NCBI RefSeq assembly: GCF_005116475.1
Contig: NZ_SWBO01000009.1
Location: 62,177 to 126,176, forward strand
From: Pedobacter cryotolerans
Lineage (GTDB): Bacteria; Bacteroidota; Bacteroidia; Sphingobacteriales; Sphingobacteriaceae
Direction: 5' to 3'
DNA: 64,000 nt
The stretch's first letter is position 1; every line of letters starts with the position of its first letter. Shown piece after piece: positions 18,742-28,568 of this stretch. The position numbers and the translations under genes are program-made. A model generated the notes under the pieces. The model had not been told where the DNA came from, made no database searches, and saw only the letters and a program-made list of their open reading frames with translations.

Positions 18742-19931
18742 TGGTATAAAGTTTTTCGAACTAAGTTAATAAATAAACGTGCCTCATTTTCCCAATTATA
18801 TTTGGTTTTCGCTAACTGATATGCATTTCTCTTAATGTCGCTCAATCTTCCTTTTTCATTCAAAAGCATTTCAATATGAGAGCGAAGTTGATGGATATTA
18901 GCAGTTTCGTATATAAAACCGATTTCTTGATTTTCTTCGAGGAAAGCTCTTTGTGCCAATGTATCGCTCGCTATTACGGCCAGGCCAGAAATCATATAGG
19001 TGAAGATTTTATTCGTTAGGCAAATATTTCTATTGAAGGGTTTTTTACGTTCAAGCGCCAAGCCTACATCAAAATTACTAGCTAATTCAAAGATTTTGAC
19101 GCCAGATACTGGTGGATGATAATTAATCTTGAAATTAGATAGAATGTCAAAATATCTAAGGTCGGTTTTGTTTATGCTACCTAACAAATGTAATTCAACT
19201 AATGGATTATTAATTTGTTTTACAGCCTCTATTATATCTTCTAAACCTCTATCTCTACCAATTGTCTGAGAGAACCAGAATAGTTTTATGCCATAACCTT
19301 CATGTTTATTTAGTATTGGCTGATACTTTAACTCGAACACATTATTGATAACTATTGGATCCAAATTGGGATAAAGTGTTTTATAACTTTCTGCAATTAA
19401 TGGACTAGCGCAAGTAATATAATCCACTTGAGTTAAATATTTATCTTCAATAAAAGTTTTGAGTTTAACGTCAAAACTTTCAAGGTCATCAGAGGTCTCA
19501 TTTCGATGAAAATCTTCTGCGTCGAAGCCTGATTTAGCTTTGTTTTTTTCTGCAGCTTTTACTGCAATAGGTAGTGAGGCTAGATTATGAGCTATATATA
19601 TATCGGCTTTCCACTGCTGTGCTTTTTTCAGAAATTCGAAGTAGGCTTTCGAATAAATGAATTCTTGATACCTTGCAATTCCTGATTTTTTAATAACTGC
19701 TAAGCATAACTTATGAAGCAGTTTAGTGAAAAATTTAGGTTTAATAATGTCGTAAGAGATTTTAGGATTCTGATCTAAAATTTTTTGATCTTCTAACTTC
19801 AGATAGGCTAAGTTCTGCATGAAAATTATATGTACTTCATATTCATGTGCTAAGCTTGCCCTAACCTCCTTTATTAACCTTGGGTTGCTAGAAATATGAT
19901 TAGGTGTAATGAAACAGATTTTTGCGGACAT
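18738..19931 (-). CDS. Glycosyltransferase, GT4-like
   Basis: A 397-residue GT-B protein. The N-terminus CFITPNHISSNPRLIKEV and HNLASLPIAVKAAEKN is typical of a GT4 group working on surface glycans, followed by GFDAEDFHRNETSDDL. The donor half reads LFWFSQTIGRDRGLEDII, FDVGLALERKKPFNRNICL and KIFTYMISGLAVIASDT. It shares one base with the following start and overlaps the downstream gene by four, consistent with translational coupling. Confidence 0.83.
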   Translation of the reverse strand: MSAKICFITPNHISSNPRLIKEVRASLAHEYEVHIIFMQNLAYLKLEDQKILDQNPKISYDIIKPKFFTKLLHKLCLAVIKKSGIARYQEFIYSKAYFEFLKKAQQWKADIYIAHNLASLPIAVKAAEKNKAKSGFDAEDFHRNETSDDLESFDVKLKTFIEDKYLTQVDYITCASPLIAESYKTLYPNLDPIVINNVFELKYQPILNKHEGYGIKLFWFSQTIGRDRGLEDIIEAVKQINNPLVELHLLGSINKTDLRYFDILSNFKINYHPPVSGVKIFELASNFDVGLALERKKPFNRNICLTNKIFTYMISGLAVIASDTLAQRAFLEENQEIGFIYETANIHQLRSHIEMLLNEKGRLSDIKRNAYQLAKTKYNWENEARLFINLVRKTLYH

Positions 19932-21160
19932 TAATTTAGCTTACTCTCTATGGTTTCAATTAATTTTTTCCTGTAGGCTGGCCAACCATAGTTTTGAGCT
20001 TTTAGTTTAGCCTTTAATCCCATTTGAAGTAATTCATCTTTATGATTGTAGCTCCAAAGCATTTTTTCTAACAAATCGTCCTTGCTTCCAGCTTCTACCA
20101 ATAATCCATCAATTTCGTGAATGATTAAATCGGGGGCAGCTGAATTTTTACTAGCTATTACAGGTAAACCACTCGCCATTGCTTCTGTAATAACCATGCC
20201 AAAACCATCTGCTAAAGTTGGATTAACAAAAACAGAGGAATTTTGGTAAATATCCATCAACTCTTCATGTCTAATGTTACCAAAAAAATGAACGTTTTTT
20301 GGTAAACCTAATTTTAATTTCTCTGGTAAAAAGTAAGCTCCATATAAGTGTAATTCAACTTTGTCAAATGGTAATTGTAGCTCATTCCAAACTTCTAATA
20401 AAATGTGAATACCCTTATTAAAAGTTAAATTTCCTGCATACATAAAAATAAAAGTATCTTTTTTCTTTTTATGATTTAGATGAACCTCAGGAAATCCTAA
20501 AGGAACCACAGCAATTTTACTTGGGCTTACCCCAGCGATAATTAAAGAATTTTTCGTAAAACTGGAATTACAAATGACAATGTCAGCAAGCATGATCTCC
20601 TCGTCTTTTCTTGCGTTTATTTTTTCAGGCTTATCATATAATGCTAATTTCAAGGAGGTGGTAATCAGGGTTGGATATTTTATAAGTTCAGTTTCTATAA
20701 TTTTTTTAAATAATTTATGATGAACGCTTGTTTGCTCATAAATGGCGAAAATATTTTCCTTTTTTGCCTTTTTAAGAGTTTCCAAAGCACAATGCTCATA
20801 GGTATGTATAGCATCGATATTCTTTTTTGATATCGTTTTTGCGACCCATTTATCAAACTTTAGTTCAGCATAATACCATATTAAATCTGTTATCTTTGCG
20901 CTTAGTTGGCGTGCCGATAAGCTACGCAAAATCTCCAAAATGGGCTTGTTTTCAAAGAAATTAATCGGAATAGAACTAAATTGCCTTCTGCGCAGTTCTT
21001 TTTCTATGAATTTTATTCTTGACAATAAAGAGTAAAATTTATGACTTGGATGATAGAAAAAGGTAGTAAAAAATTTATGTAATTTATTTCTTTCAAAATA
21101 GGCAATAACATTTTGTTTTACATGTGGACCAACAGACGGATTAGAAACTGCTACTTTCAT
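19931..21160 (-). CDS. Glycosyltransferase family 4
   Basis: A 409-residue GT-B transferase. The donor-binding half is canonical: FMYAGNLTFNKGIHILLEVW, then VHFFGNIRHEELMDIYQ, and DGFGMVITEAMASGLPVIAS with the E-x7-E pair. The N-terminal half is basic and opens with VAVSNPSVGPHVKQN. It begins two bases after the stop of the DUF-type gene upstream and shares its stop base with the next gene. Confidence 0.9.
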   Translation of the reverse strand: MKVAVSNPSVGPHVKQNVIAYFERNKLHKFFTTFFYHPSHKFYSLLSRIKFIEKELRRRQFSSIPINFFENKPILEILRSLSARQLSAKITDLIWYYAELKFDKWVAKTISKKNIDAIHTYEHCALETLKKAKKENIFAIYEQTSVHHKLFKKIIETELIKYPTLITTSLKLALYDKPEKINARKDEEIMLADIVICNSSFTKNSLIIAGVSPSKIAVVPLGFPEVHLNHKKKKDTFIFMYAGNLTFNKGIHILLEVWNELQLPFDKVELHLYGAYFLPEKLKLGLPKNVHFFGNIRHEELMDIYQNSSVFVNPTLADGFGMVITEAMASGLPVIASKNSAAPDLIIHEIDGLLVEAGSKDDLLEKMLWSYNHKDELLQMGLKAKLKAQNYGWPAYRKKLIETIESKLN

Positions 21161-21162
21161 TA

Positions 21163-22119
21163 TTATAGTTTATTCATAACCTTTGATACAATTTTTGGTG
21201 ATTTCTTTACGTAATAAGAGGTTAACCCAAAAAATTTCTTGATTGGCCCAAAGAATTTACCCATCCAAAGGTATTTGTAAAATCCAGAATCAGTTATATA
21301 AAATATATCCGGTATCTCCTTCCAATTCGGATAATCAAAATATATTTTTCTCTTGTTCATTACATAATGAAAGTAACCTAGTGTTTTGTTTTCTAGATAT
21401 AATTGACCCTTTTTAAACTTGATAACTCTATTAGCAGGTAGGTTTTCACAAATGAAAGTCTTAAAAGATGATTTAATATTTCCCAACTCTGATTCTTTTG
21501 CCACAATATAAGTAAAGCAAGACTTTGGAAGTTCCAATTTGCCTAAACCAAACCATATTTCTGAATTATGGCTTGTTTCGTCAATCCCCTCATATCGTTC
21601 ACTTTTTGCTAATTTTTCAAATTGATCGAGTTTTTTAAATAGGTTATTATTATAATTATTGTTTTTTATCAAAGTGAAAGAACCAGATACGATTTCTTCT
21701 CGAGCTGAAATAACATCATAAGATTTAGAGATTTCATATTTAACTTTTTCTTCTAAATTTCCGTAAAAAAGATCAATATCTCCATAACCCCAATATTCAT
21801 AACCAATCGTGTAATTATCGAATATAATGCCGTAAGTTGGCTTGAAGTCGCATAATTTGTAGGCATTGTTTAGCGCAAAACCTGATAAACTAAGTTTAAC
21901 CTCAATTAATGATGAAATTTCATTTAAACTGCTTTTCTCAAATCTTATGTTGTTAGGATATTTTTTTGGTATGGGTAGGTCAGTTATAAATAATATTTGT
22001 AACCATTCATTATGGCTACAACTACTTAAGTACAATTCAAAATATTTTGGCCACTCTCCAAAATAAGGAATAAGTAACAAGATTTTTTTATAATTCTTGC
22101 TATCTAAATAGTCTATCAC
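21163..22119 (-). CDS. Glycosyltransferase-like protein of a DUF6625-type family
   Basis: About 318 residues; no classical GT motif is obvious. It has ILLLIPYFGEWPKYFELYL near the N-terminus, then FITDLPIPKKYPNNI, KPTYGIIFDNY and GYGDIDLFYGNL, where DID could be a metal-binding DxD. Proteins of this look are found in polysaccharide loci of this phylum and I believe they are GT-A related; the family name is from memory. I choose GTG 22119, directly behind the stop of the upstream gene; the frame stays open to an ATG at 22209, but that part is an out-of-phase overlap with the upstream coding end. Confidence 0.65.
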   Translation of the reverse strand: MIDYLDSKNYKKILLLIPYFGEWPKYFELYLSSCSHNEWLQILFITDLPIPKKYPNNIRFEKSSLNEISSLIEVKLSLSGFALNNAYKLCDFKPTYGIIFDNYTIGYEYWGYGDIDLFYGNLEEKVKYEISKSYDVISAREEIVSGSFTLIKNNNYNNNLFKKLDQFEKLAKSERYEGIDETSHNSEIWFGLGKLELPKSCFTYIVAKESELGNIKSSFKTFICENLPANRVIKFKKGQLYLENKTLGYFHYVMNKRKIYFDYPNWKEIPDIFYITDSGFYKYLWMGKFFGPIKKFFGLTSYYVKKSPKIVSKVMNKL

Positions 22120-22120
22120 C

Positions 22121-23266
22121 TTAAATTTTTTCCAATAAGTTAACAAGCTCACTCGAAGAATTGTATACTTCCACTTGAAACCCTTTGTCTCTCCAAATCG
22201 ACATATCACCTAAATTATTTGCAATTACTGAAACACCATTTTCAATAGCTTCATATAGCACATAAGGTCCAGTCTCATACCAAATTGATGGGATAATCAG
22301 TACATCAATGTCTTTATAATATTTGCTAACCTCTTCATTGCTTAAGTTAAACTTCCACAAAATATTTTGATGAGATAAACTCATCTTTTGTATTGTTGTC
22401 AAATATTCAGCATCATTTTCAATACCAATGATCAAAAGGTTTAAATCCTTTCGATGAGACAAAATAAATGAATTAATAAGTATATGAAGGCCTTTTTCTC
22501 TACTTATACGTCCAATAAATGCAATAGTTTTTGTTTTTCTGTTCACTTTTTTTTGTGGAACTAAAACCTCTCCAATTAGTTGCGTTGTTATTTTAATTTT
22601 AGCACTATCAAAGCCATTTGATAAAAAGATTTTTTCTTGCCAATTTGTAAAAAGATATAATTTATCACATAATTTATTTAGTTTTTGTAAATCTCTCTGT
22701 TTCTGGGTCACCACATTGAAAATAGATTTTGGCCAGCCGACAATGTCGACGCTTTTGCTTACTAACTTGCATAGTTGTCTTGGAACACCTTTCTTATTTA
22801 GATAACATGCCTTGCATAAATTATTATCAATTTTCCCATGGCAAGCTGTTTCTCCAAATTGCATTAAGTCACCATGTATGCAGGTTATTGCCGGAACATG
22901 AGCGGTAAAATGGATCTTTATACCATTTTTATGTACTTCCTCTAAATGAAATATATTAAATGCAGGCGTTAGTGTATGAAAATGAATTAGATCGAAATTC
23001 TCCTTTTCCAAAATGGACTTGAAGAAGATTAGATTACTTGGATTAGTGCACCCAGTAATAATACCTCTGTCAGTACTTGTCTCATCTGGCAAAACAATAA
23101 CTTCCAAATCCTGAAAGTAAAACTCGTCTTGAACGGATTTAAATGCAGTGATTACTTTGACAATATTTCCCTCAATTATTAATTTTTTTGCTAGATTTAG
23201 TACATATTTCTCTGTACCGCCATTAGAATATGGATAGAAATAGGCGCTAACTAAAGCTATTTTCAT
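22121..23266 (-). CDS. Glycosyltransferase family 4
   Basis: A 381-residue GT-B transferase. It starts with ALVSAYFYPYSNGGTEKYVL; FIGRISREKGLHILINSFIL and YETGPYVLYEAIENGVSVI carry the donor site. A cysteine group in the acceptor half (CIHGDLMQ, ACHGKIDNNLCKACYLNKKG, then a further Cys) resembles the four-Cys knot seen in some GT4 enzymes and may bind zinc. It overlaps the GT2 gene upstream by four bases. Confidence 0.9.
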   Translation of the reverse strand: MKIALVSAYFYPYSNGGTEKYVLNLAKKLIIEGNIVKVITAFKSVQDEFYFQDLEVIVLPDETSTDRGIITGCTNPSNLIFFKSILEKENFDLIHFHTLTPAFNIFHLEEVHKNGIKIHFTAHVPAITCIHGDLMQFGETACHGKIDNNLCKACYLNKKGVPRQLCKLVSKSVDIVGWPKSIFNVVTQKQRDLQKLNKLCDKLYLFTNWQEKIFLSNGFDSAKIKITTQLIGEVLVPQKKVNRKTKTIAFIGRISREKGLHILINSFILSHRKDLNLLIIGIENDAEYLTTIQKMSLSHQNILWKFNLSNEEVSKYYKDIDVLIIPSIWYETGPYVLYEAIENGVSVIANNLGDMSIWRDKGFQVEVYNSSSELVNLLEKI

Positions 23267-24210
23267 CCTATCAATCTCCTTTTTAGCATGGCAACTTTTT
23301 CTGCGTTCTTGTAACCTAAAATACTTGACAAAATTCTCAAACTTCCTTTTTCCTCTGGAATATAATTTGGCGAGATTTTAAGCAGAAAATCAATTGCTTT
23401 ATTTTGCAACTTACGATCTAAATATCTAAACTCATTTATACAATATCGAACACATCTCACAATTGCATGTTTTTCTTCCTTTTTAATGGCACTTTCCTTA
23501 TTCCAATAGTCATATATTTCTTGTGCATTTACAAAACAGTCTTTTACAAATGCTAAATTATTCTTAGTAGAAAGCGAATTTCTTTGGCCTATTCTATAGC
23601 TAGCCATAATTCCGGGAGTGTAGGTAAAGATTCCATTAGATAAGGCTGCGTCTAATAAGTACCTTGCATCTTGGATAACGGGTAAATTTTTATTCCATTG
23701 GATAACAGAAATAATTTTTCTCGAAAAAAGCAGCACAGCTGGAGGACACCAAAAATCACTAAAAATATTTACTGCTACTGAATCCGACAACCTCCGCTTT
23801 ATCATTTCTGTAATTCTCATCTCGCCATCTTCAATTACAAATTTTTGCCAGTCACCGTATGCTATATCTGCATCGTGCTGTTTTAATGCGGAAATTTGTA
23901 CATTTATTTTATGCTTATCAAGTAAGTCATCTGCATCTAAAAACTGAATATATGCTCCTTTGGAATTTTCAGTACCCAAGGTTCTGGCATTACTAACTCC
24001 TTGATTTGGAGTAGAAATAATTTTTATTTTTTCATCAAAAGCTCTTAGAATTTTTAGTGTATCGTCTGTAGAACCATCGTTTATTACGATGATTTCTATA
24101 TTTTCATATGTTTGTTCAAAAACAGAAACCAAAGTTTTTTCGATAGTTAACTCAGCATTGTATGCAGGTATTATTACCGAAACTAAATCGTTTATTTTTT
24201 TTTCAGCCAT
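23263..24210 (-). CDS. Glycosyltransferase family 2
   Basis: A 315-residue GT-A transferase. SVIIPAYNAELTIEKTLVSV, INDGSTDDTLKIL and the metal site FLDADDLLD are clear. The second half (DARYLLDAALSNGIFTY, YRIGQRNSLST) fits the GT2 pattern of acceptor recognition. No membrane helix follows, so it works in the cytoplasm on a lipid-linked sugar. It overlaps the fusion gene upstream by 19 bases and the GT4 gene downstream by four. Confidence 0.92.
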   Translation of the reverse strand: MAEKKINDLVSVIIPAYNAELTIEKTLVSVFEQTYENIEIIVINDGSTDDTLKILRAFDEKIKIISTPNQGVSNARTLGTENSKGAYIQFLDADDLLDKHKINVQISALKQHDADIAYGDWQKFVIEDGEMRITEMIKRRLSDSVAVNIFSDFWCPPAVLLFSRKIISVIQWNKNLPVIQDARYLLDAALSNGIFTYTPGIMASYRIGQRNSLSTKNNLAFVKDCFVNAQEIYDYWNKESAIKKEEKHAIVRCVRYCINEFRYLDRKLQNKAIDFLLKISPNYIPEEKGSLRILSSILGYKNAEKVAMLKRRLIG

Positions 24211-26321
24211 TTTTCGGTTAGGTTTAACCCTTCATCGATAGATATTTTAGGTTTCCAATTTAAAAGGTTTTGAGCTTTGTTCGAAGAAAATTTGCTTTTA
24301 GTATTTCCGAAAAGTTCGTTTAACCAGATTGGTGGATTAAATTTTTCTTGGCTAAGATCTTTAATTAGAACAGATTGGTTATTTGACCAAATTTTCTCCC
24401 TATTATAATTTAATTTACTTTTGAATAGGGGTAATAATTTAAATGAATGCTTTTTAACTTTACCTAAAATTTTATGTCTATTGATAAGCTCAACGAAGCT
24501 ATAATTGGTAAGCAAGAAGTTGCCTATCTGTTTTAGCGTACTTCTGCTTTCAAAACTTCTATTGAGTAGATCTTCTTTTTTTAAAGAAGGAATATCCTTG
24601 CCAAATTCTTTTAGTAAAGGCTTCAGAAAGTCTCGCCACTTGATGTTTCCATCATTTATTATGAAATTTTGGGCGTGCGCACCTTCAGTTTTTAAAGCTA
24701 ACTCTATTGCATCAAGTAAGTTTTCTATATAAACTACATTAGCTAATCCTTCTCCATTATCTATTAAACAGAATCTATTATTTTGGGCAAGAGTATAAGG
24801 CAGCTGGGTATAAGTTTTTCCATCAGGTCCGTAAACGCAAGTAGGGTTTAACAAAACAATTCTAGTTTTAGTCTGTGTTTTGGCAAAATCTAACACCCAT
24901 TTTTGCATCATTGATTTTGTTTTTCCATAAATACCTCCCGCTGGCTTAATTTTGTTTTGTTCTGTAACCGTACCTTCTGGAAAGCCGTATACATTCATCG
25001 TACTTAATATTACAATGGCTTCAACTTCTTCTTCGCATGCCACTTTCACAAGGTTCTTAGTAGCTTCAACATTTATTTCATATGCATCATCATCTTGTGA
25101 ACAATAGGCGAGGTGAACAATATATTTTTGATTTTTTACATGCAATTTTAATGCATCATATTCTAACAAGTTAACTTTTGGCATTGTTAAATTAAATCTT
25201 CCAATTTTTGCGCAGTTTCTGTAGCCCCTAACAACAGCTTTAACCATGTTGTTAGGATTGGCCATTAAACGTTGTATTAGCTCAGAACCTATAAATCCTG
25301 TCCCCCCAGTAATTAAATAGTTATCAACGGGGTTACCATTATAGCACTTTTCTTGATGGTGTTTGTATGCTTCAGTAATTAATGCAGTTGTATTTTTTGC
25401 TTCGGCTATTGGAACTAATGATGATGATTGTAATAGCAAGTTTTGTATCTGCTGAACAAAGCAAGCCTCAAAAACATAGGCTAAATTTTTATTTGTAAAT
25501 GCATTTTCCTTTCTAATTTTGTGAATTAGTTCAAACCCAAAAGGTTGAAAATAAGCAAATTCAAAATCATCTTTTTCTAGCCATAATGTTCCATTAGTAC
25601 CAATAATAGTAAACTTGTTTTCCAAAACTTTCGTTCTTGATAACTTTAATTCAATATCAATTCCAGAACTACTCTTTAATTTGTAATCGCAATTAGCCTC
25701 TACGCCACCTTGAAAATCGTCTTTATAACTTATTGAGGTTATAGGTTCTTTCAAAAGATCTTTCAAAAGATCTATATAGTGCACGCCCATGTCGGCTAAA
25801 ACACCTCCATTTTTTTTACTAAAAATATCTTCGCTGTCGGCAAGCCATGAGTAAGGATTTCCGTCTGCTATAATGATTTTTTTTATCGATCCAATACTTT
25901 TAAGGCTATCTTTCAATGCTTGAAAAGATGGCATTAACCTTCTAACCATCGCAACAAATACACTCGATTGATAGTTTGCATTGTGCTGAGTAATCTGTTC
26001 GAAAGTTTCATTATCTAAACACAAAGGTTTTTCACAAAGTGTAGTAATATTATTTGCTAAACAACTTTTGATAGCATCTGCATGTAGATAATTGGGGATA
26101 GTAATAATAGCAAAATCATAGCAATCCTCATTGCAATCAAAAAAAGCTTGATAGGTGATTTTCTTCACTTCCACGTTTTGTGCCGAAAGTTTCTTAGCAT
26201 TAGCTTCATTTGGTTCTATTATGGTTAATGAAGTTAATAAGTTAAGATATTTAAAAGCTGGTAAATAATATTCTTGAACAACTGCACCCCCACCAAGGAT
26301 AAGAATTTTTGGTATACTCAT
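24192..26321 (-). CDS. Fused Gfo/Idh/MocA oxidoreductase and NAD-dependent epimerase
   Basis: A 709-residue protein with two enzymes in one chain. Residues 1 to about 335 form a Gfo/Idh/MocA dehydrogenase: ILILGGGAVVQEYYLPAF, IITIPNYLHADAI, the CEKPL motif, and GGVLADMGVHYIDLLKDLL. From about residue 340 an extended SDR begins: YLITGGTGFIGSELIQRL, HLAYCSQDDDAYEINVEATK, the Ser in ILSTMNVYGF and YGKTK as YxxxK. The end (LLNWKPKISIDEGLNLTEKW) is typical of sugar epimerases. Together the halves could oxidise and then epimerise or reduce one nucleotide sugar. No frameshift or stop lies at the join. It overlaps both neighbours by a few bases. Confidence 0.87.
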   Translation of the reverse strand: MSIPKILILGGGAVVQEYYLPAFKYLNLLTSLTIIEPNEANAKKLSAQNVEVKKITYQAFFDCNEDCYDFAIITIPNYLHADAIKSCLANNITTLCEKPLCLDNETFEQITQHNANYQSSVFVAMVRRLMPSFQALKDSLKSIGSIKKIIIADGNPYSWLADSEDIFSKKNGGVLADMGVHYIDLLKDLLKEPITSISYKDDFQGGVEANCDYKLKSSSGIDIELKLSRTKVLENKFTIIGTNGTLWLEKDDFEFAYFQPFGFELIHKIRKENAFTNKNLAYVFEACFVQQIQNLLLQSSSLVPIAEAKNTTALITEAYKHHQEKCYNGNPVDNYLITGGTGFIGSELIQRLMANPNNMVKAVVRGYRNCAKIGRFNLTMPKVNLLEYDALKLHVKNQKYIVHLAYCSQDDDAYEINVEATKNLVKVACEEEVEAIVILSTMNVYGFPEGTVTEQNKIKPAGGIYGKTKSMMQKWVLDFAKTQTKTRIVLLNPTCVYGPDGKTYTQLPYTLAQNNRFCLIDNGEGLANVVYIENLLDAIELALKTEGAHAQNFIINDGNIKWRDFLKPLLKEFGKDIPSLKKEDLLNRSFESRSTLKQIGNFLLTNYSFVELINRHKILGKVKKHSFKLLPLFKSKLNYNREKIWSNNQSVLIKDLSQEKFNPPIWLNELFGNTKSKFSSNKAQNLLNWKPKISIDEGLNLTEKWLKKK

Positions 26322-27370
26322 CGTGATTTATTTAATAAAATTTTGAGCCTTAATGCGGGCTTCTCTATAAAATTCCAGCTCAAAAAGGCTAAGAAAAATG
26401 TAGGGATAATTGTTATAATTACTAGCATCCACGGAGTAAAATTAGATTTGGTAAGTAAAATAATTTGAATGATTGGAAAATGATAGATATATATACCGTA
26501 GGAGAAGTCCCCGAAGTTTTCTATCGTTTTTAAGGGTAAATTTATACTTAGCCATAAAAGTATATATGCTAAAAAAAAAGGATAGAGAGGCATGCTTTTG
26601 TTATAAAAAATGTCAATAATAAATAGACATACACTTGCCAAGAATATAAGTTTGCTATATATTATTGAATTGAGTAGCACATTAAAAATCACACCTACAC
26701 CAAACATATAGGGTAAAATGGCAACCTGCTGTGATGTATACACTTTAAAAAAGATGGTGCATTTGCAGTCACTTAGCCAATAAGTTACGATGTAAATGGT
26801 AATTAATAAGATCGTTGGTGCTTTATGTTTTAAAATGCCAAATAGCCCAGCAAACCCCAAAAGCATATAAAACAGAAACTCATAAGCTAAAGTCCATAAA
26901 GATCCGTTTAAAGATTTTTCTTGAAGGGTATCAGTCAGTCCACCTATGCTAGGCTGATTTATAATCAAAAACACATTGTTAGAGATGTACCCCAGCTGGC
27001 TTTTGAACAGTTGAAATGTAAATTCAGTACCATTGATTTTTAAAATTAAGAATGAGCCTAAAAAAGTGGTTAAAATTAGGCACATCCAAAATGCTGGAAA
27101 TATACGAATGACACGTTTTAGAGTGAAGCGAATAATTGATTGCGTATTTGTCCAACTAGCTGTTATAAGAAAACCACTCAAGATAAAAAAGCCATAAACT
27201 CCGATTGCACCAAAATTTATAAAGCCTATGTTACTTAGGGGGTCATTAATGCCATTCAGCGCAAAACTATGTTGTATAATTACAAGCAATGCTAAAATTA
27301 GGCGTAACAAGCCTATTGCATTATGTTTTGGATTAAATCTATCTCCGAATGTTTCAAATGGGTAACTCAT
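26318..27370 (-). CDS. Membrane acyltransferase family 3 (OafA-like)
   Basis: A 350-residue integral membrane protein with about ten hydrophobic segments. LRLILALLVIIQHSFAL holds the catalytic-type His, followed by GAIGVYGFFILSGFLITASW and RVIRIFPAFWMCL, the usual Arg-containing motif of this family. NGSLWTLAYEFLFYMLLGF and FSYGIYIYHFPIIQ also match. Such proteins O-acetylate or otherwise acylate polysaccharide sugars at the inner membrane. Overlaps of 17 and four bases with neighbours tie it to the operon. The acyl group and acceptor are unknown. Confidence 0.93.
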   Translation of the reverse strand: MSYPFETFGDRFNPKHNAIGLLRLILALLVIIQHSFALNGINDPLSNIGFINFGAIGVYGFFILSGFLITASWTNTQSIIRFTLKRVIRIFPAFWMCLILTTFLGSFLILKINGTEFTFQLFKSQLGYISNNVFLIINQPSIGGLTDTLQEKSLNGSLWTLAYEFLFYMLLGFAGLFGILKHKAPTILLITIYIVTYWLSDCKCTIFFKVYTSQQVAILPYMFGVGVIFNVLLNSIIYSKLIFLASVCLFIIDIFYNKSMPLYPFFLAYILLWLSINLPLKTIENFGDFSYGIYIYHFPIIQIILLTKSNFTPWMLVIITIIPTFFLAFLSWNFIEKPALRLKILLNKSR

Positions 27371-28568
27371 ACAATTCTATGTGTTTATTTGCCCAGTTTT
27401 CAAAACTAAAATTTTGTGAATAAAGTTTATGATAGTCAAATCTTTTCCAATTTTTTGATATGATTAACTCAGCTAGTTCGCCTGATGTTTCTGCTGTAAT
27501 TTCAGTGCTAAAGTCTAATAATTCATTAACACCATTAGCATATCTAGCAATTACAGGTGTTTTACAAGCAAGACTTTCGGCAATACACAAACCAAAAGTT
27601 TCAATTTCACTTATGGATACTGTAACATCTGCTGCGGTGTAATAAGATGCCATAGTAAGCTTATCCGTTACGTAAGGAAGCGTAATTTCCTTAAAATAAT
27701 TAGTACGTACCTTAACCTCAATTTCATCACCGTAAATTTTGATGAAGCAAAATTTTTGAAGCAAATTAGCCTTTTCCATCTTTTCTAGTAGCTCACTATA
27801 CCAATCCTTTCCTTTTTTCGCATCATCCCAACGAGCTTGAGGGAAAAAAACGACAATCTCATCATCTTGAATTTTAATCTTTGCTCTTGTAAGAATTATA
27901 TCTTCTATTTTTTGCTGTCTAAAAACTGAGGTGTCTAGCCCATGTTTAATAACAGTGATACTCGAGTCCAAATTTCTGACCAATTCTTTTGCCTCAGCTT
28001 TTATCCATTTAGAAGGGGCAATAAAAAAAATCTTGTGTGCGCTAATAAAAGCCTGTTTTTTTTGCTGAAGATTTGGTGTATTATCCCATTTTAATACAGG
28101 ATATTCATTTAATTTAGGGCAATTATTGCAACCACTTAACCATTTCTTACAATAGGTAGGGTGTATACAATTAGCAGTTAATGGCCATAAGTCATGTAGG
28201 GTCCAGATTACTTTGTTTGATTTAGCTAAATGGTTAAGTAAAATAAATGAGGTTTGCGCTACATGCGTTACATGTATATGAACTACACCTCTAAAATTTT
28301 TCAGATAGCTATCAAGCAAAAAATTATCTAGAAAATTAATTAAGCCTGGCTTGGCTAAAATATTTTCAACTTTAATAAGTATGTTTTGTAAATGTCCAAT
28401 CATACCTCCATACCTCCTATAACCACGACCATGTAAATGGCCTTCTAATCTATCGGTTGATAATACAGAACTTTTGTATCCCTGTTTTAATAAGGCATTA
28501 TGCAAATCCATAGCGGCTAATGTGCCACCGCTCTTATCCTTGTTAGAAATGATGTGAAGTACTTGCAA
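27354..28568 (-). CDS. Glycosyltransferase family 4 (WcaC-like)
   Basis: A 404-residue GT-B transferase. HIISNKDKSGGTLAAMDLH opens the acceptor half, and TLHDLWPLTANCIHPTYCKK with SGCNNCPKL forms the cysteine cluster seen in WcaC-type transferases. The donor site is FFPQARWDDAKKGKDW and IETFGLCIAESLACKTPVIA. It overlaps the upstream GT2 gene by 26 bases and the downstream acyltransferase by 17. The sugar is not predictable. Confidence 0.9.
   Translation of the reverse strand: MQVLHIISNKDKSGGTLAAMDLHNALLKQGYKSSVLSTDRLEGHLHGRGYRRYGGMIGHLQNILIKVENILAKPGLINFLDNFLLDSYLKNFRGVVHIHVTHVAQTSFILLNHLAKSNKVIWTLHDLWPLTANCIHPTYCKKWLSGCNNCPKLNEYPVLKWDNTPNLQQKKQAFISAHKIFFIAPSKWIKAEAKELVRNLDSSITVIKHGLDTSVFRQQKIEDIILTRAKIKIQDDEIVVFFPQARWDDAKKGKDWYSELLEKMEKANLLQKFCFIKIYGDEIEVKVRTNYFKEITLPYVTDKLTMASYYTAADVTVSISEIETFGLCIAESLACKTPVIARYANGVNELLDFSTEITAETSGELAELIISKNWKRFDYHKLYSQNFSFENWANKHIELYELPI

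Noticed and set aside
22120..22209. Extended N-terminus of the DUF6625-type protein starting at ATG 22209
   Set aside because: It overlaps the end of the preceding GT4 gene in another frame; GTG 22119 right after that stop fits the operon spacing better.
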